A stretch of DNA of 64,000 nucleotides, from the NCBI RefSeq assembly GCF_000010665.1, contig NC_012796.1, forward strand, positions 4,922,001-4,986,000, in the 5' to 3' direction. Each line of letters begins with the position of its first letter. Position 1 is the stretch's first letter. Position numbers and translations under genes: made by a program. Origin of the DNA: Solidesulfovibrio magneticus RS-1 (lineage in GTDB: Bacteria > Desulfobacterota > Desulfovibrionia > Desulfovibrionales > Desulfovibrionaceae). This document shows, piece after piece, positions 27,562 to 37,599 of this stretch. Under the pieces are notes generated by a model. It made no database searches. It saw only the letters and a program-made list of their open reading frames with translations, and was not told the DNA's origin.

Positions 27562-29169
27562 CTACGGCGTCGTCGTGATGCGTCCGTCCAGTTCCAGCTT
27601 CACCGGGTCATGGCGGCGCAGCCAGTCGGCCAGGATGTCGGCCACGGGCGTGCCGTCTTGTTCCACGTCGCGGCCGGCCTTGGCGAAAAGCGCGTAGCCG
27701 TCGCCGCCGCGGTAGAGGAAATCGGCCATGGCGACGCGGTAGTCGGCTTCGGGCGCAAGCGGCGTGAAGCGGCCGGTTGCATCGGCGGCTTCGACGCGGG
27801 TGACGCGCGAGCCGGCCGGTTTGGCCGGGTCGTAGGCGTAGCGCAGCCCGGCGACTTGCAGGAACCGGCCGGTGCCGTCGGTAAGCCCGACGTTGCCTAC
27901 GCCGTGCTCCAGGGCGGCCTTGATGTCGGCTCCGGTCAGGGTGACGACGGTGAGGGTGTTGGGGAAGGGGAAGGCGGTCAACACGTCGCCCAGGGTGATG
28001 TTGCCCGGGGCGAGGCCGGCTCGGATGCCGCCGCCGTTGGCGACGGCCAGGGTGGCGTTGTAGCGGCGGCCGGCGGCCAGGAGGGCTTCGGCCATGAGGT
28101 CGCCGGCGGCGCATTCCTCCTGGCGGCACATGGCCGCGCCAAGGGGCTTGTCCGTATGGCTGACCACGGTTTCGCGGAAGGCGGCCAGGGGCTTGGCGAA
28201 GCGTTGGACCTCGGCCAGGATGGCCGGGTCCTCGGGCACGGCCCCGTCGAGGCGAATGGGGTTGCCGCCGTAAGCCACGACGTGGCCGGCGGCGTCGAAG
28301 GTGGCGCGCAGATCGCCCAGGTAGCGGCCCCAGTAGCCGGCGGTGACGATGAGGGTTTTGCCGCCGCCGGGGTGTTCCACCACGTACGGGCTGGGGCCGA
28401 CAGCTTCGGAAACGCCGTTGGCCAGCAGTACGTGGCTGTGGCCGCCGACGATGACGTCGAGGTCCGGGACTTTTTCGGCCAGCTTCTTGTCGCCGCTTAA
28501 GCCCGCGTGGCTGAGCGCAATGAGGATGTCCACGCCCTGGCCGCGCAGCTTAGCCGCGACTTTTTTGACGGCCTCCCCGGGCGCGGAAAAGCTGACGCCC
28601 GGGCCGGGGCTGGACATTTGCGGCGTCTTGACCTGGGCCACGCCGATGATTCCCACCTTTCTGCCGCCTATTTCCCGAACGATGTACGGCACAACCAGGC
28701 CATGCAGCGCCGAGGAGGCTTCGGCCTCGAAATTCGCGGCTGTCATCGGGAACTTGAGCGCCCGAATAAAATTCGCCAAAGTGGCTTGCTCATCGTCGAA
28801 TTCATGATTGCCCAGGGTGGTGGCGTCGTAGCCCAGGCGATTCATGAAAAAGGCCAGGGCCTCGCCCTTGTATTTGGTGAAATAAAGCGTCCCCTGGAAC
28901 TGGTCCCCGGCGTCGAGGAGCAGCAGGTTGCCGCCCTTGGCCCGCTCCCGGCCGATGGCCGTGGCCAGCCGGGCCACGCCGCCCTGGCATTTGCCGGCCG
29001 TGTCCTTTTCCTGGTCGCAAAACGCGCCGAAGTCGTCGAAGGCGGCCAGGTGGGCGTGGATGTCGTTGGTGTGGAGGATGGTGAGCTGCAAATCGCCCCC
29101 GGCCAGGGCCGGCTGGGCGGACAGGAGCAGCAGCCAAAAGGCACAGACAACCTGTTTAAAACGCGGCAT
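27562..29169 (-). CDS. Periplasmic 5'-nucleotidase / UDP-sugar hydrolase family protein
   Basis: 535 residues. A Sec signal peptide spans about 1-23 (VVCAFWLLLLSAQPALAGG). The N-terminal calcineurin-like metallophosphatase domain has the metal ligands in TILHTNDIHAHL, LLLDAGDQFQGT, TLGNHEFDD and VGGHSHV. The C-terminal 5'-nucleotidase domain has VANGGGIRAGLAPGNITLGDVLTAFPFPN and DFLYRGGDGYALF, which bind the substrate base. It dephosphorylates extracellular nucleotides or related phosphoesters for salvage. The ATG at 29169 is chosen because it opens the signal peptide. It is convergent with the acyltransferase gene and divergent from the Lrp regulator 109 bases away. Confidence 0.92.
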   Translation of the reverse strand: MPRFKQVVCAFWLLLLSAQPALAGGDLQLTILHTNDIHAHLAAFDDFGAFCDQEKDTAGKCQGGVARLATAIGRERAKGGNLLLLDAGDQFQGTLYFTKYKGEALAFFMNRLGYDATTLGNHEFDDEQATLANFIRALKFPMTAANFEAEASSALHGLVVPYIVREIGGRKVGIIGVAQVKTPQMSSPGPGVSFSAPGEAVKKVAAKLRGQGVDILIALSHAGLSGDKKLAEKVPDLDVIVGGHSHVLLANGVSEAVGPSPYVVEHPGGGKTLIVTAGYWGRYLGDLRATFDAAGHVVAYGGNPIRLDGAVPEDPAILAEVQRFAKPLAAFRETVVSHTDKPLGAAMCRQEECAAGDLMAEALLAAGRRYNATLAVANGGGIRAGLAPGNITLGDVLTAFPFPNTLTVVTLTGADIKAALEHGVGNVGLTDGTGRFLQVAGLRYAYDPAKPAGSRVTRVEAADATGRFTPLAPEADYRVAMADFLYRGGDGYALFAKAGRDVEQDGTPVADILADWLRRHDPVKLELDGRITTTP

Positions 29170-29278
29170 TTTTTGGACCTCCGAAGGTTGTTCGGCACGA
29201 GTAGGAGCCGAACCGAAGAAACCACTTGACAAGCAGAGCCAAATCGAATTTTTAACTCGACATCAGGAGAAATCAAGA

Positions 29279-29752
29279 ATGATCGACGAAATCGACCGCC
29301 GGATTCTGATGATCCTTCAGGACAACGCCCGCACCTCCAACGCCGACATCGCCCGGGCCGTGTCCATGGCCCCGTCGGCCGTCCTGGAGCGCGTGCGCAA
29401 GCTTGAGCGCAAAGGCGTCATCACCGGCTACGAGGCCCGCATCGATCCGTCCAAGGTCGACTTGGACCTGACCGCCTTCACCTTCGTCAAGACCGACGAG
29501 CCTGTGGGGGCCATCGACACCGGCCAGCAGCTCGCCGCCGTGCCGGGCGTCCAGGAAGTCCACTATGTGGCCGGCACGGCCGCCTACCTCATCAAGGTAC
29601 GCGCCCCGGACACCAGGTCGCTGGCCGACCTGCTCAAGGTCATCGGCCGGCTCTCCACCGTGCGCGACACCAATACCACGGTGGTGCTGCAAACCGTCAA
29701 GGAAACCGGCGCGCTCCCCCTGGGATCGCTGCCCCAGCCCGGAGAGGAATGA
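29279..29752 (+). CDS. Lrp/AsnC-family regulator, probably of proline catabolism
   Basis: 157 residues, the normal Lrp size. The N-terminal HTH is DEIDRRILMILQDNARTSNADIARAVSMAPSAVLERVRKLERKGVITGYEARID. The C-terminal RAM ligand domain follows, with VPGVQEVHYVAGTAAYLIKVRAPDTRSLADLL. The ATG at 29279 is preceded by CAGGAGAAATCAAGA. Its stop overlaps the ATG of putA (ATGATG), so the two are co-translated, and a proline-responsive control of putA is the natural reading, as for PutR of other bacteria. Confidence 0.92.
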   Translation: MIDEIDRRILMILQDNARTSNADIARAVSMAPSAVLERVRKLERKGVITGYEARIDPSKVDLDLTAFTFVKTDEPVGAIDTGQQLAAVPGVQEVHYVAGTAAYLIKVRAPDTRSLADLLKVIGRLSTVRDTNTTVVLQTVKETGALPLGSLPQPGEE

Positions 29753-32700
29753 TGCAACACTCGCTCGACGACGCCATCCGCCAGCGCGGCAAAGCCTTCT
29801 TCGCCAGCATCCGCGGCGAATCGCCCTCGATTTTCAACAAGGGCTTCTGGACCGGCAAGGTCATGGACTGGGCCATGCAGAACGAGGCCTTCAAGGTCCA
29901 ACTGTTCCGGTTCGTGGATGTTTTGCCCTACCTCACCACCTCCGACAACCTGTCGCGCCACATCGAGGAATATTTCTCGGGCGGCGACGCCGGGGAGATT
30001 CCGTCGGTACTCAAGTGGGGCGCGGAAAAGTCGGGCATGTTCGGGGGCGTGGCGGCCAAGCTCATGGGCAAGGCCATCCGCTCCAACATCGAAGGCATGG
30101 CGCGGCAGTTCATCGTCGGCGAGAAAACCAAAGAAGCGGTGAAAAACATCGCCAAGATCCGCAAGGACGGCTTTGCCTTCACCGTCGACCTGCTGGGCGA
30201 GGCCACGGTCTCCGAGGAAGAATCCGACGCCTACCGCGACGGTTACCTCGAAGTCCTGGACGCCATCGCCGCCGAGCAGGGGTCCTGGAAGGCCTTTGGC
30301 GGGGCCGGCGACGGCCTGGATTGGGGCAGCGCGCCGCGCGTCAACGCCTCCATCAAGCCCTCGGCCCTTTTTTCCCAGGCCAAGCCCATGGACTTCGAAG
30401 GTTCCGTGGAAGGCATCCTGGCCCGGATGCGGCCCATCTACCGCAAGATCGTGGCTCTGGGCGGGGCGCTGTGCATCGACATGGAACAGCTCAAGTACAA
30501 GGACATCACCATTGAGCTGTTCAAGCGCCTGCGCAGCGAACCGGAGTTTAGGGACTACCCCTACCTCTCCATCGTGCTCCAGGCCTATCTGCGCGACACC
30601 GGGCACGATCTGAACCAGCTCATCGAATGGGGCCGGGCCCAGGGCCTGCCCTTTGGCATCCGGCTGGTCAAGGGCGCGTACTGGGACTACGAAACCGTGG
30701 TCGCCAAGCAGATGGGCTGGCCGGTGCCGGTCTGGACCAAAAAGCCCGAGTCGGACATCGCCTACGAAAAGCTCTCCCGCACCATTCTGGAAAACAGCGA
30801 CCTCATCTATTTCCAGTGCGCCTCACACAACATCCGCACCATCGCCTGCGTCATGGAGACGGCGTCCGAACTGGGCGTTGCCGACAACCGCTACGAGTTC
30901 CAGGCCCTTTACGGCATGGCCGAGCCGGTGCGCAAAGGGCTGCTCAAAGTAGCAGGCCGGGTGCGCCTCTACTGCCCCTACGGCGAACTGCTGCCGGGCA
31001 TGGCCTATCTGGTGCGCCGGCTGCTGGAAAATACCGCCAACGAATCCTTCCTGCGCCTGAGCTTCGCCGACGGCGAGGCCGAGGACGTGCTGTTGGAGAA
31101 TCCCGAAAAGACCCTGGAGCGCGAGATCGCCCAGAAGCCGGCCCGGGAGCCGGCCACGCCGGCCGTCATCGACGGACTGACCGCGTTTCGGGGCGAACCC
31201 CTGGCCGATTTCACCATCGCCGACATGCGCGCCGCCTTCCCGGCCGCCATCGCCGCTGTCCACGCCAAGGCCGGCCGGGTGATTCCGCTCTCCATCGGCG
31301 GCAAGACCATCGAGACCGCCGACCGCATCCCCACCGTCAACCCGGCCAATCCTGACGAAGTGCTGGCCAATGTCTGCCAGGCCGGCATCAGTGAAGTGGA
31401 CGCGGCCATCGCCGCCGCCAAGGCCGCCTTCGGTCCCTGGCGCGACAAGACCCCGCGCGAACGGGCCGAGGTGCTGCTGAAGGCCGCCGCCATCGCCCGC
31501 CGCGAGATCGTGGCCCTGTCCGCCGTGCAGGTGCTGGAAGTCGGCAAGCAGTGGGATCAGGCCTACAACGACGTGGGCGAGGCCATCGACTTCCTGGAAT
31601 ACTACGCCCGCGAGGCCGTGCGCATCGGCACGCCGCGCCGCATGGGCCGCGAGCCGGGCGAGAAAAACCACCTCTTCTACGAAGGCAAGGGCGTGGCCGC
31701 CGTTATCGCGCCCTGGAACTTCCCCTTGGCCATTTCGCTGGGCATGGCCTCGGCCGCCATCGTCACCGGCAACACCGTGGTCTTTAAGCCCTCCAGCCTG
31801 GCTTCGCTTATCGGCCACGGCCTGGTCGACATCTTCAAGGAAGCCGGCCTGCCGGACGGCGTCTTCAACTTCTGCCCCGGCCGCGGCTCGGTCATGGGCG
31901 ACTATCTGGTCGAGCATCCGGCCATTTCCACCATCGCCTTTACCGGCTCCATGGACGTGGGCCTGCGCATCATCGAAAAGGCGGCCAAGGTGCATCCCGG
32001 CCAGGACTACTGCAAGCGGGTCATCGCCGAGATGGGTGGCAAGAACGCCATCATCGTTGACGACGACGCCGACCTCGACGAAGCGGTGCTGGGCGTGGCC
32101 TACTCGGCCTTCGGGTTCCAGGGCCAGAAGTGCTCGGCCTGCTCGCGGGTCATCGTGGTCGATTCCATCTACGAACGCTTCACGGCGCGGCTCAAGGAAG
32201 CCTGCGAGAGTATGAAGATCGGGCCGGCCGAAGACCCGGCCAACGCCATGGGACCGGTGGTCGACGCCTCCCAGCAGGCCAAGGTGCGCGAATACGCCGC
32301 TTTGGCCCGCCAGGAAGGCAAGATACTGGTCGAGCGCGGCCTGGACGCCAAGGGCTACTTCGCGCCCATGGTGGTGGTGGAGGGCATCCGCCCCGAGCAC
32401 CGTCTGGCCCAGGAAGAGATCTTCGGGCCGGTGTTGTCGGTCATGCGGGCGAAAAGCTTCGACGAGGCCATCGAATGGGCCATGTCCACCCGCTACGCGC
32501 TCACCGGCGCGGTCTACAGCCGCAGCCCCCGCCATCTGGAAAAGGCGCGCAAGGAATTCCGCGTGGGCAACCTCTATCTCAACCGCAACAGCGTCGGAGC
32601 CATGGTGGCGCGCCAGCCCTTTGGCGGCTCCAAGATGTCGGGCGTAGGCTCCAAGGCCGGCGGCCCGGACTACCTGCTCCAGTTCGTCGATCCCCGCGTG

Positions 32701-32766
32701 GTGACGGAAAACACCATCCGTCGCGGATTCACGCCCATCGACGAGGACGACGAGTGGGTTGATTAG
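29749..32766 (+). CDS. putA: Bifunctional proline dehydrogenase / L-glutamate gamma-semialdehyde dehydrogenase
   Basis: 1005 residues catalysing the two-step oxidation of proline to glutamate. The FAD-dependent proline dehydrogenase barrel lies at about 130-440 (RLVKGAYWDYE, IRTIACVMETASELG, LYCPYGELLPGMAYLVRRLLENTANESFLR). The aldehyde dehydrogenase lies at about 520-990: IAPWNFPLAISLGMASAAIVTGN binds NAD, EMGGKNAIIVDDDADLD carries the general base, and GQKCSACSRVIVV holds the catalytic cysteine near residue 795. There is no N-terminal ribbon-helix-helix DNA-binding domain, so unlike E. coli PutA it does not repress itself; regulation falls to the adjacent Lrp protein. The start is one of two adjacent ATGs at 29749 or 29752. 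A terminator follows at 32822. Confidence 0.97.
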   Translation: MMQHSLDDAIRQRGKAFFASIRGESPSIFNKGFWTGKVMDWAMQNEAFKVQLFRFVDVLPYLTTSDNLSRHIEEYFSGGDAGEIPSVLKWGAEKSGMFGGVAAKLMGKAIRSNIEGMARQFIVGEKTKEAVKNIAKIRKDGFAFTVDLLGEATVSEEESDAYRDGYLEVLDAIAAEQGSWKAFGGAGDGLDWGSAPRVNASIKPSALFSQAKPMDFEGSVEGILARMRPIYRKIVALGGALCIDMEQLKYKDITIELFKRLRSEPEFRDYPYLSIVLQAYLRDTGHDLNQLIEWGRAQGLPFGIRLVKGAYWDYETVVAKQMGWPVPVWTKKPESDIAYEKLSRTILENSDLIYFQCASHNIRTIACVMETASELGVADNRYEFQALYGMAEPVRKGLLKVAGRVRLYCPYGELLPGMAYLVRRLLENTANESFLRLSFADGEAEDVLLENPEKTLEREIAQKPAREPATPAVIDGLTAFRGEPLADFTIADMRAAFPAAIAAVHAKAGRVIPLSIGGKTIETADRIPTVNPANPDEVLANVCQAGISEVDAAIAAAKAAFGPWRDKTPRERAEVLLKAAAIARREIVALSAVQVLEVGKQWDQAYNDVGEAIDFLEYYAREAVRIGTPRRMGREPGEKNHLFYEGKGVAAVIAPWNFPLAISLGMASAAIVTGNTVVFKPSSLASLIGHGLVDIFKEAGLPDGVFNFCPGRGSVMGDYLVEHPAISTIAFTGSMDVGLRIIEKAAKVHPGQDYCKRVIAEMGGKNAIIVDDDADLDEAVLGVAYSAFGFQGQKCSACSRVIVVDSIYERFTARLKEACESMKIGPAEDPANAMGPVVDASQQAKVREYAALARQEGKILVERGLDAKGYFAPMVVVEGIRPEHRLAQEEIFGPVLSVMRAKSFDEAIEWAMSTRYALTGAVYSRSPRHLEKARKEFRVGNLYLNRNSVGAMVARQPFGGSKMSGVGSKAGGPDYLLQFVDPRVVTENTIRRGFTPIDEDDEWVD

Positions 32767-32821
32767 GCTGGAGAGGGTTGAGGAAGAGCGAAGCAAGAGA
32801 AGAGACAAGAGAAGCGATGAG

Positions 32822-32857
32822 AAAAAGCCGGGGGCGGGGGACCGCTCCCGGCTTTTT
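32822..32857. terminator. Bidirectional-type intrinsic terminator after putA
   Basis: AAAAAGCCGGG (32822-32832) and CCCGGCTTTTT (32847-32857) form a stem around a GC-rich loop, with an A-tract before and T-tract after. Confidence 0.85.
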
Positions 32858-32950
32858 GGTTAGGGATTCATGGCATTCACGCCATGCCTGCGGCAATCGG
32901 GTTGACGCTAGCCCCTTGACCGCCGTCACCCGCAACGTTATTCGTTACAC

Positions 32951-33229
32951 ATGATCCTTCGATTCCGGCATAAAGGCCTTGAGCGGCTTTTTCGCACAGG
33001 GGATCATCGTGGCGTCAACGCCCAGCACGTCCGCCGGATCAGCCAGATGCTGGCGATGCTCAATGTCAGCGCCAAGCCGGAAGACATGGATTTGCCCGGC
33101 TTCCGGCTCCATGCCCTGGAGGGGACGCGAAAAGGTCAATGGGCGGTGTCCGTCTCGGGAAATTGGCGCATCGTCTTCGAGTTTTCCGGCGAGGACGCAA
33201 CCCATGTGGATTTGGTGGATTACCATTAG
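32951..33229 (+). CDS. higB: HigB-type toxin (RelE superfamily mRNA interferase)
   Basis: 92 residues, the usual HigB size. It cleaves mRNA on the ribosome when free of antitoxin. Typical segments are [60 protein letters not shown] (RelE-like core with the conserved W-S-V-NWRI strand) and [11 protein letters not shown] at the C-terminus. The toxin gene comes first, as is typical of higBA. TTGACC near 32916 with TTATTC near 32938 is a plausible promoter, and an AACG-N5-CGTT dyad overlaps the -10, a possible HigA site. Confidence 0.93.
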   Translation: MILRFRHKGLERLFRTGDHRGVNAQHVRRISQMLAMLNVSAKPEDMDLPGFRLHALEGTRKGQWAVSVSGNWRIVFEFSGEDATHVDLVDYH

Positions 33230-33291
33230 CTCGAGGGCGAAACGGCTTTCGGATTCGTGGCCGACGTCACGCCCATAATCGGAGAAAAACC

Positions 33292-33591
33292 ATGACCATA
33301 ATGTTCGACCCGCCGCATCCCGGCGAGATCATACGGGAACAATGCCTTGCCCCCCTCAACCTGTCGGTGACGGAAGCGGCCAAGGGGCTTGGCGTGTCGC
33401 GCAAGGCGTTGTCCGAGTTGCTCAATGGCCATTCCGGCGTGTCGTCGGAAATGGCGATTCGTTTGTCCAAGGCCTTCGGCAGCAGCCCGGAAGCCTGGTT
33501 GCGGCTGCAAATGCAGTACGACCTCGCCAAGGTCGCCCACCGGGCGGATTCGATCCAGGTCACCCGGTTTAGGGGGCAAACGCAGGCGTGA
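33292..33591 (+). CDS. higA: HigA-type antitoxin (XRE HTH)
   Basis: 99 residues beginning [19 protein letters not shown], the HigA signature (HPGE). The HTH is [39 protein letters not shown]. It neutralises HigB and represses the operon. The ATG at 33292 follows GGAGAAAAACC, 62 bases after higB. GC content is like the core genome, in contrast to the AT-rich gene that follows. Confidence 0.93.
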   Translation: MTIMFDPPHPGEIIREQCLAPLNLSVTEAAKGLGVSRKALSELLNGHSGVSSEMAIRLSKAFGSSPEAWLRLQMQYDLAKVAHRADSIQVTRFRGQTQA

Positions 33592-33736
33592 TGGGATAGA
33601 CTATTTTTTCCGAGATTTAGTCACAAGAAATATTATATTGTTATTGACAACTGGCCAGACATATGATTTGTTTTTAACAGTTTTATGAATTTTTATATCT
33701 TTCTGGAATCCTTGATTCTAGCCCAGAGGTTCGCAA

Positions 33737-36655
33737 ATGAACACTCCATCAGTCATCGCAAAAAAACATAAACTCTCACTTAGACGTCTTGAAATTGACT
33801 TGTCGAAACTTCTAAAGCCCGTATCAAAGGGGATCATTGCAGCTGCCTCGAAAGACTGGAAGGGTGCATATATCAATTTTATAGATACTATAGACGCACT
33901 CGGTCTATCAAAAACAGCTGAAGACCATGCATGGGATTTAATATACAAATCGACCACTAAAGCAATTTACGAACTTATCGAAGAGAGTATTCCACACAGC
34001 AATAAAACAGATCAGGAATTATACGAACTGCTCCAAACTATTACCCACTCAATCGAAATACATGAACCAATAATCGATTTAAACTTTTTCTCTAACCCTA
34101 GAACTTTTCAAAACCTACCGGACATTTCAAGCAATCTCCGCCAGTGGCTAACCACAATAGGAATTGAAGATCATAAAGCACAGTCTGTCTCGAACAGATT
34201 TCCGCGCTACTTTGCCAAAGCCTTATATGACGAATGGAACAAGAACAAAGAGAAATACAAGTGCATTTTAGATGCCTTAGATTCTCCATTTAACGAAGCT
34301 TTAAGAAACGAATTAGACTGGAAAAGATATTTTTCGTGGCTCCAAAGACAGCCCTACGAACCGATGATGGAGGAAATGTTTGGCATTGCAAGCATATACA
34401 TACCACTCAGAGCGTACTATAGCGCCAGAGAAACAAAGAAGGAATTTTCTGAAGCTCGGGCAGAATGTGAAGTAGCAAATGCAATATCATGCAAAAACAA
34501 TATTGTTATCGACTTAGAATCGGCCATATTAAAATGGCTAAACGACCGAGACAAAAAAGACGCTATTCGGATAATTTGTGGCGGCCCAGGATGTGGAAAA
34601 TCATCCTTTGCAAAAATCCTGACAGCGAAACTTGCCGAAGCAGAACGAAAGACAATATTCATACCATTACATATGATTGATGCCAACGAAGACTTATCGA
34701 AAACCATAGGCAATTTCATGCAGAGAGGAGGTTGGCTAACTTACAATCCAGTGGACACTGAAAACGATGATTTCATTGTCATACTAGATGGTCTCGACGA
34801 ACTTGCCATGCAAGGCAGAACGGGGATAGAGGCAGCACGGTGTTTCCTAGGACACGCAACTCGAACTTTATCCATTGTCAACCAAGAGAAATTGAGGCTA
34901 CAACTAATAATAACTGGTCGAGATCTTGCTGTCCAGGCTACAGAATCTGAATTCAGATTAAAAGACGCCACTCTTCACATTCTTCCATATATCGTAACTG
35001 ATCAAATAAAATTTCACGAACAACTCAGCGACCCTGAGAAACTTCTTGAAATAGACCAACGCAATGCATGGTGGGAGCTCTATGGCAATGCGACAGGCAA
35101 AAACTACAAAGAACTCCCTGTTGAACTAAAAACCGAAAAGCTTGAAGAGATAACGTCTCAACCACTATTAAACTATCTCATCGCATTAACATACGACAAA
35201 GGAAATATTCATTTCTCATCGACAAACATGAATACCATATACAACAAACTACTCAACGATGTCTACGAAAGAGCGTGGGCTGACGAAAGACGTCCATGGG
35301 TTGGCGAGCTAACACATGAAGAATTTTACTTAATTCTTGAAGAAATTTCGGTTTCAGTTTGGCATGGAGACGGAAGAAAAACAAGTATCGACGAAATAAA
35401 AACGCATTGCAACAATTCAAAGCTACTAACGGTTCTTGATAAATTTCAAGATGGCGTAGAAAAGGGACTGATCCGACTCCTCACCGCATTTTACTTTCGC
35501 AAAGCAATTAGCCGAGGAGAAACAGAAACTTTCGAATTTACTCATAAAAGTTTTGGAGAATACCTCGTTTCCCGACACATCACAAGAACAGCAACAAATA
35601 TACACAAGGATTACTCAAAAAACAAATCCGGCTATAGTCCCACTTGGAATGAAAAAATCGCCCTTGAATACTGGTGCTCACAATACGGGCACAAAGAAAT
35701 GGACAGATATTTATACTCATTCCTCGAAGATGAATTTTGCACAATTCCAGTCCCCACTGTGAAAAAATGGCAAAAAATGTTCTGCCATTTAATATCATTT
35801 TTCTTGCAACACGGCATGCCGATGGAAAAACTTAGCGGGTTATCATTCCAAGAACAATGCAGGCAAGCCAGAAATGCAGAAGAAATTATGCTTGCTTCCC
35901 TTAATGCCTGCTCAAAAAACTCAACAACAATATCAAACATTGCATGGCCGCTACCGACAAGTTTTGGAGAGTGGCTAGCCAGACTGCAACCCCAAAGAAA
36001 CTCGCCCGAGAGCACACTAGGGTACTCATGCCTTAATAACATATCCGCCAACAACCAACAACTTCCAATGGTCGACTTATACAGTTCTAATTTAGCAAAA
36101 TCTTCGCTAAAAAACTGCCAGCTATTCAATGCTAACTTTATGTTCTCTAACCTATCAGAAGTTAACTTTAATGGGGCAAAACTCGACGATGTTGAATTTG
36201 CAAATGCTATTCTAAACAAGACAAATTTCGAATCAGCATCACTAAGAGAATCAAATTTTACAAACGCTATATGCAACAATGCCAACTTCAAAAAAGCTCG
36301 CATGGAAAAATCAAATCTGCACAAAGCTACGCTAATTAATACAAATTTCGAGAAAGCCGATCTAACGAACACAAATTTCTCAGAAGCATCACTTGAAGGG
36401 GCGAACCTAAGCAATTCAAAACTCAAAGAAGCTAACTTAACAAGAGCCAACCTTTGCGATGCTAACTTAGTTGGTGCAAATTTATCAGGATCCGACCTTT
36501 CAAAGGCGAACTTCAACAAGGCCAACCTCGCCAACGCAAACTTATTAAACTGCAAATTTAATTTTTCTAAGTTCCTAGGCGCAAACCTAGACAACGCAAA
36601 GTTCGATGACGACGTAGATATAGATTTATTAACAAACCAAAAGCGCTGTCAATGA
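33737..36655 (+). CDS. NACHT-type STAND NTPase with C-terminal pentapeptide repeats, putative antiphage defence protein
   Basis: 972 residues. Residues 1 to about 265 are a helical N-terminal domain of no recognised family. The NACHT ATPase follows: Walker A GGPGCGKSSFAK at about 282-293, Walker B FIVILDGLDEL near 345-355, and a winged-helix-like region ending FTHKSFGEYLVSRHI near 610. The C-terminus (about 775-965) is an array of pentapeptide repeats of the A(N/D)Lxx type, forming a right-handed beta solenoid. Bacterial NACHT proteins of this layout sense phage products and trigger cell suicide; the solenoid would be the sensor. The gene is far more AT-rich than its surroundings and is flanked by higBA, both signs of acquired defence DNA. 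A TTGACA at 33644 may be its -35. Confidence 0.85.
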   Translation: MNTPSVIAKKHKLSLRRLEIDLSKLLKPVSKGIIAAASKDWKGAYINFIDTIDALGLSKTAEDHAWDLIYKSTTKAIYELIEESIPHSNKTDQELYELLQTITHSIEIHEPIIDLNFFSNPRTFQNLPDISSNLRQWLTTIGIEDHKAQSVSNRFPRYFAKALYDEWNKNKEKYKCILDALDSPFNEALRNELDWKRYFSWLQRQPYEPMMEEMFGIASIYIPLRAYYSARETKKEFSEARAECEVANAISCKNNIVIDLESAILKWLNDRDKKDAIRIICGGPGCGKSSFAKILTAKLAEAERKTIFIPLHMIDANEDLSKTIGNFMQRGGWLTYNPVDTENDDFIVILDGLDELAMQGRTGIEAARCFLGHATRTLSIVNQEKLRLQLIITGRDLAVQATESEFRLKDATLHILPYIVTDQIKFHEQLSDPEKLLEIDQRNAWWELYGNATGKNYKELPVELKTEKLEEITSQPLLNYLIALTYDKGNIHFSSTNMNTIYNKLLNDVYERAWADERRPWVGELTHEEFYLILEEISVSVWHGDGRKTSIDEIKTHCNNSKLLTVLDKFQDGVEKGLIRLLTAFYFRKAISRGETETFEFTHKSFGEYLVSRHITRTATNIHKDYSKNKSGYSPTWNEKIALEYWCSQYGHKEMDRYLYSFLEDEFCTIPVPTVKKWQKMFCHLISFFLQHGMPMEKLSGLSFQEQCRQARNAEEIMLASLNACSKNSTTISNIAWPLPTSFGEWLARLQPQRNSPESTLGYSCLNNISANNQQLPMVDLYSSNLAKSSLKNCQLFNANFMFSNLSEVNFNGAKLDDVEFANAILNKTNFESASLRESNFTNAICNNANFKKARMEKSNLHKATLINTNFEKADLTNTNFSEASLEGANLSNSKLKEANLTRANLCDANLVGANLSGSDLSKANFNKANLANANLLNCKFNFSKFLGANLDNAKFDDDVDIDLLTNQKRCQ

Positions 36656-36723
36656 GTAATAGGTGCGACCCCCAATTTATATAAACAAGACATCCAAGAA
36701 AATAATATGCAATTATAAATAGA

Positions 36724-37599
36724 TCACCCCCGCCCCCGCTGCACCCCAAGCCCCGCCAGGATCAGCCCCAGCCCCACCACCGTGGACGGCAGGATCGCCT
36801 CGCCCACGAAGAAGTGGATCAAGAGCAGCGACAGAAACGGCGACAGAAAAATCAGGTTCGCCACCTTGGCGGCGTTTTCGGCGCATCGAAGCGCCGTGAG
36901 CCAGGTCACGAAGGCCAGCCCCATTTCGAACACGCCCACATAGGCCGCGCCGGCGTAGCCTGGCCAGTCGGGCGGCGGCAGGCCCGGGCCCAGGACCATG
37001 GCCAGTCCGCAAAGCGGCACGGCGCACAGGAAATTGGCCAAAAGCCCGGCCACGGGGTCGCGGTCGTCCTTGGCCCCCCAGATCCAATACAGCGCCCAGA
37101 TGATCGTCGAGGCCAGGGCCAGCCCCACGCCCAGGGGACTGGCGAAACGCATCCCGAGGATGTCGCCGTGGGTGGAGATGACCACCACGCCGGAATAGCT
37201 CACCAAAATAGCGAACAGGTCGCGGCGGCGCAGCTTCTGGCCGAGCATGGGCACGGCCAGAAGCGACAGGGTCACGGCCCAGGTGTAGTTGAGCGGCTGG
37301 GCCTCCTGGGCCGGCAGCAGGTCGTAGGCGGCGAATAAAATTGCGTAGTAGCAAAAGGGATTGAGCGCGCCGAGCAGGGCCGAGCGCCGCCACTGGGCCG
37401 GGGTGAGGGCGGCCAGCCGCCGCAAGCCGCCGGTTGCGGCCAGCACCACAGCCAGGGTCAGGCACGAGGCCAGGCTGGCCAGGAAAAGCAGCTGCAGCGG
37501 CGCGAGATGGGCAAGCGACAGCTTGAAGGCCGAGGCCACGGTGGACCACATGGCCACGGTGGCCAAGCCGTAGCGGGTGGCCCGTTTTTGATCCTGCAT
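36724..37599 (-). CDS. EamA/DMT-family membrane transporter
   Basis: 291 residues with ten predicted membrane helices in two EamA halves (about 5-135 and 145-285). Typical features are LATVAMWSTVASAFKLSLAHLAPLQLLFLAS in helices 1-2, LNYTWAVTLSLLAVPMLGQKL at the end of half one, and FLSPFLSLLLIHFFVGEAILPSTVVGLGLILAGL at the end. Members export amino acids or other small metabolites; the substrate is unknown. The ATG at 37599 is used because the first helix starts at residue 11. It resumes the high-GC composition directly after the AT-rich NACHT gene. Confidence 0.9.
   Translation of the reverse strand: MQDQKRATRYGLATVAMWSTVASAFKLSLAHLAPLQLLFLASLASCLTLAVVLAATGGLRRLAALTPAQWRRSALLGALNPFCYYAILFAAYDLLPAQEAQPLNYTWAVTLSLLAVPMLGQKLRRRDLFAILVSYSGVVVISTHGDILGMRFASPLGVGLALASTIIWALYWIWGAKDDRDPVAGLLANFLCAVPLCGLAMVLGPGLPPPDWPGYAGAAYVGVFEMGLAFVTWLTALRCAENAAKVANLIFLSPFLSLLLIHFFVGEAILPSTVVGLGLILAGLGVQRGRG

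Noticed and set aside
33592-36723. Prophage or integrative element around the NACHT gene
   Set aside because: No integrase, attachment-site direct repeats, tRNA gene or phage structural genes were found; only composition and neighbourhood suggest transfer.
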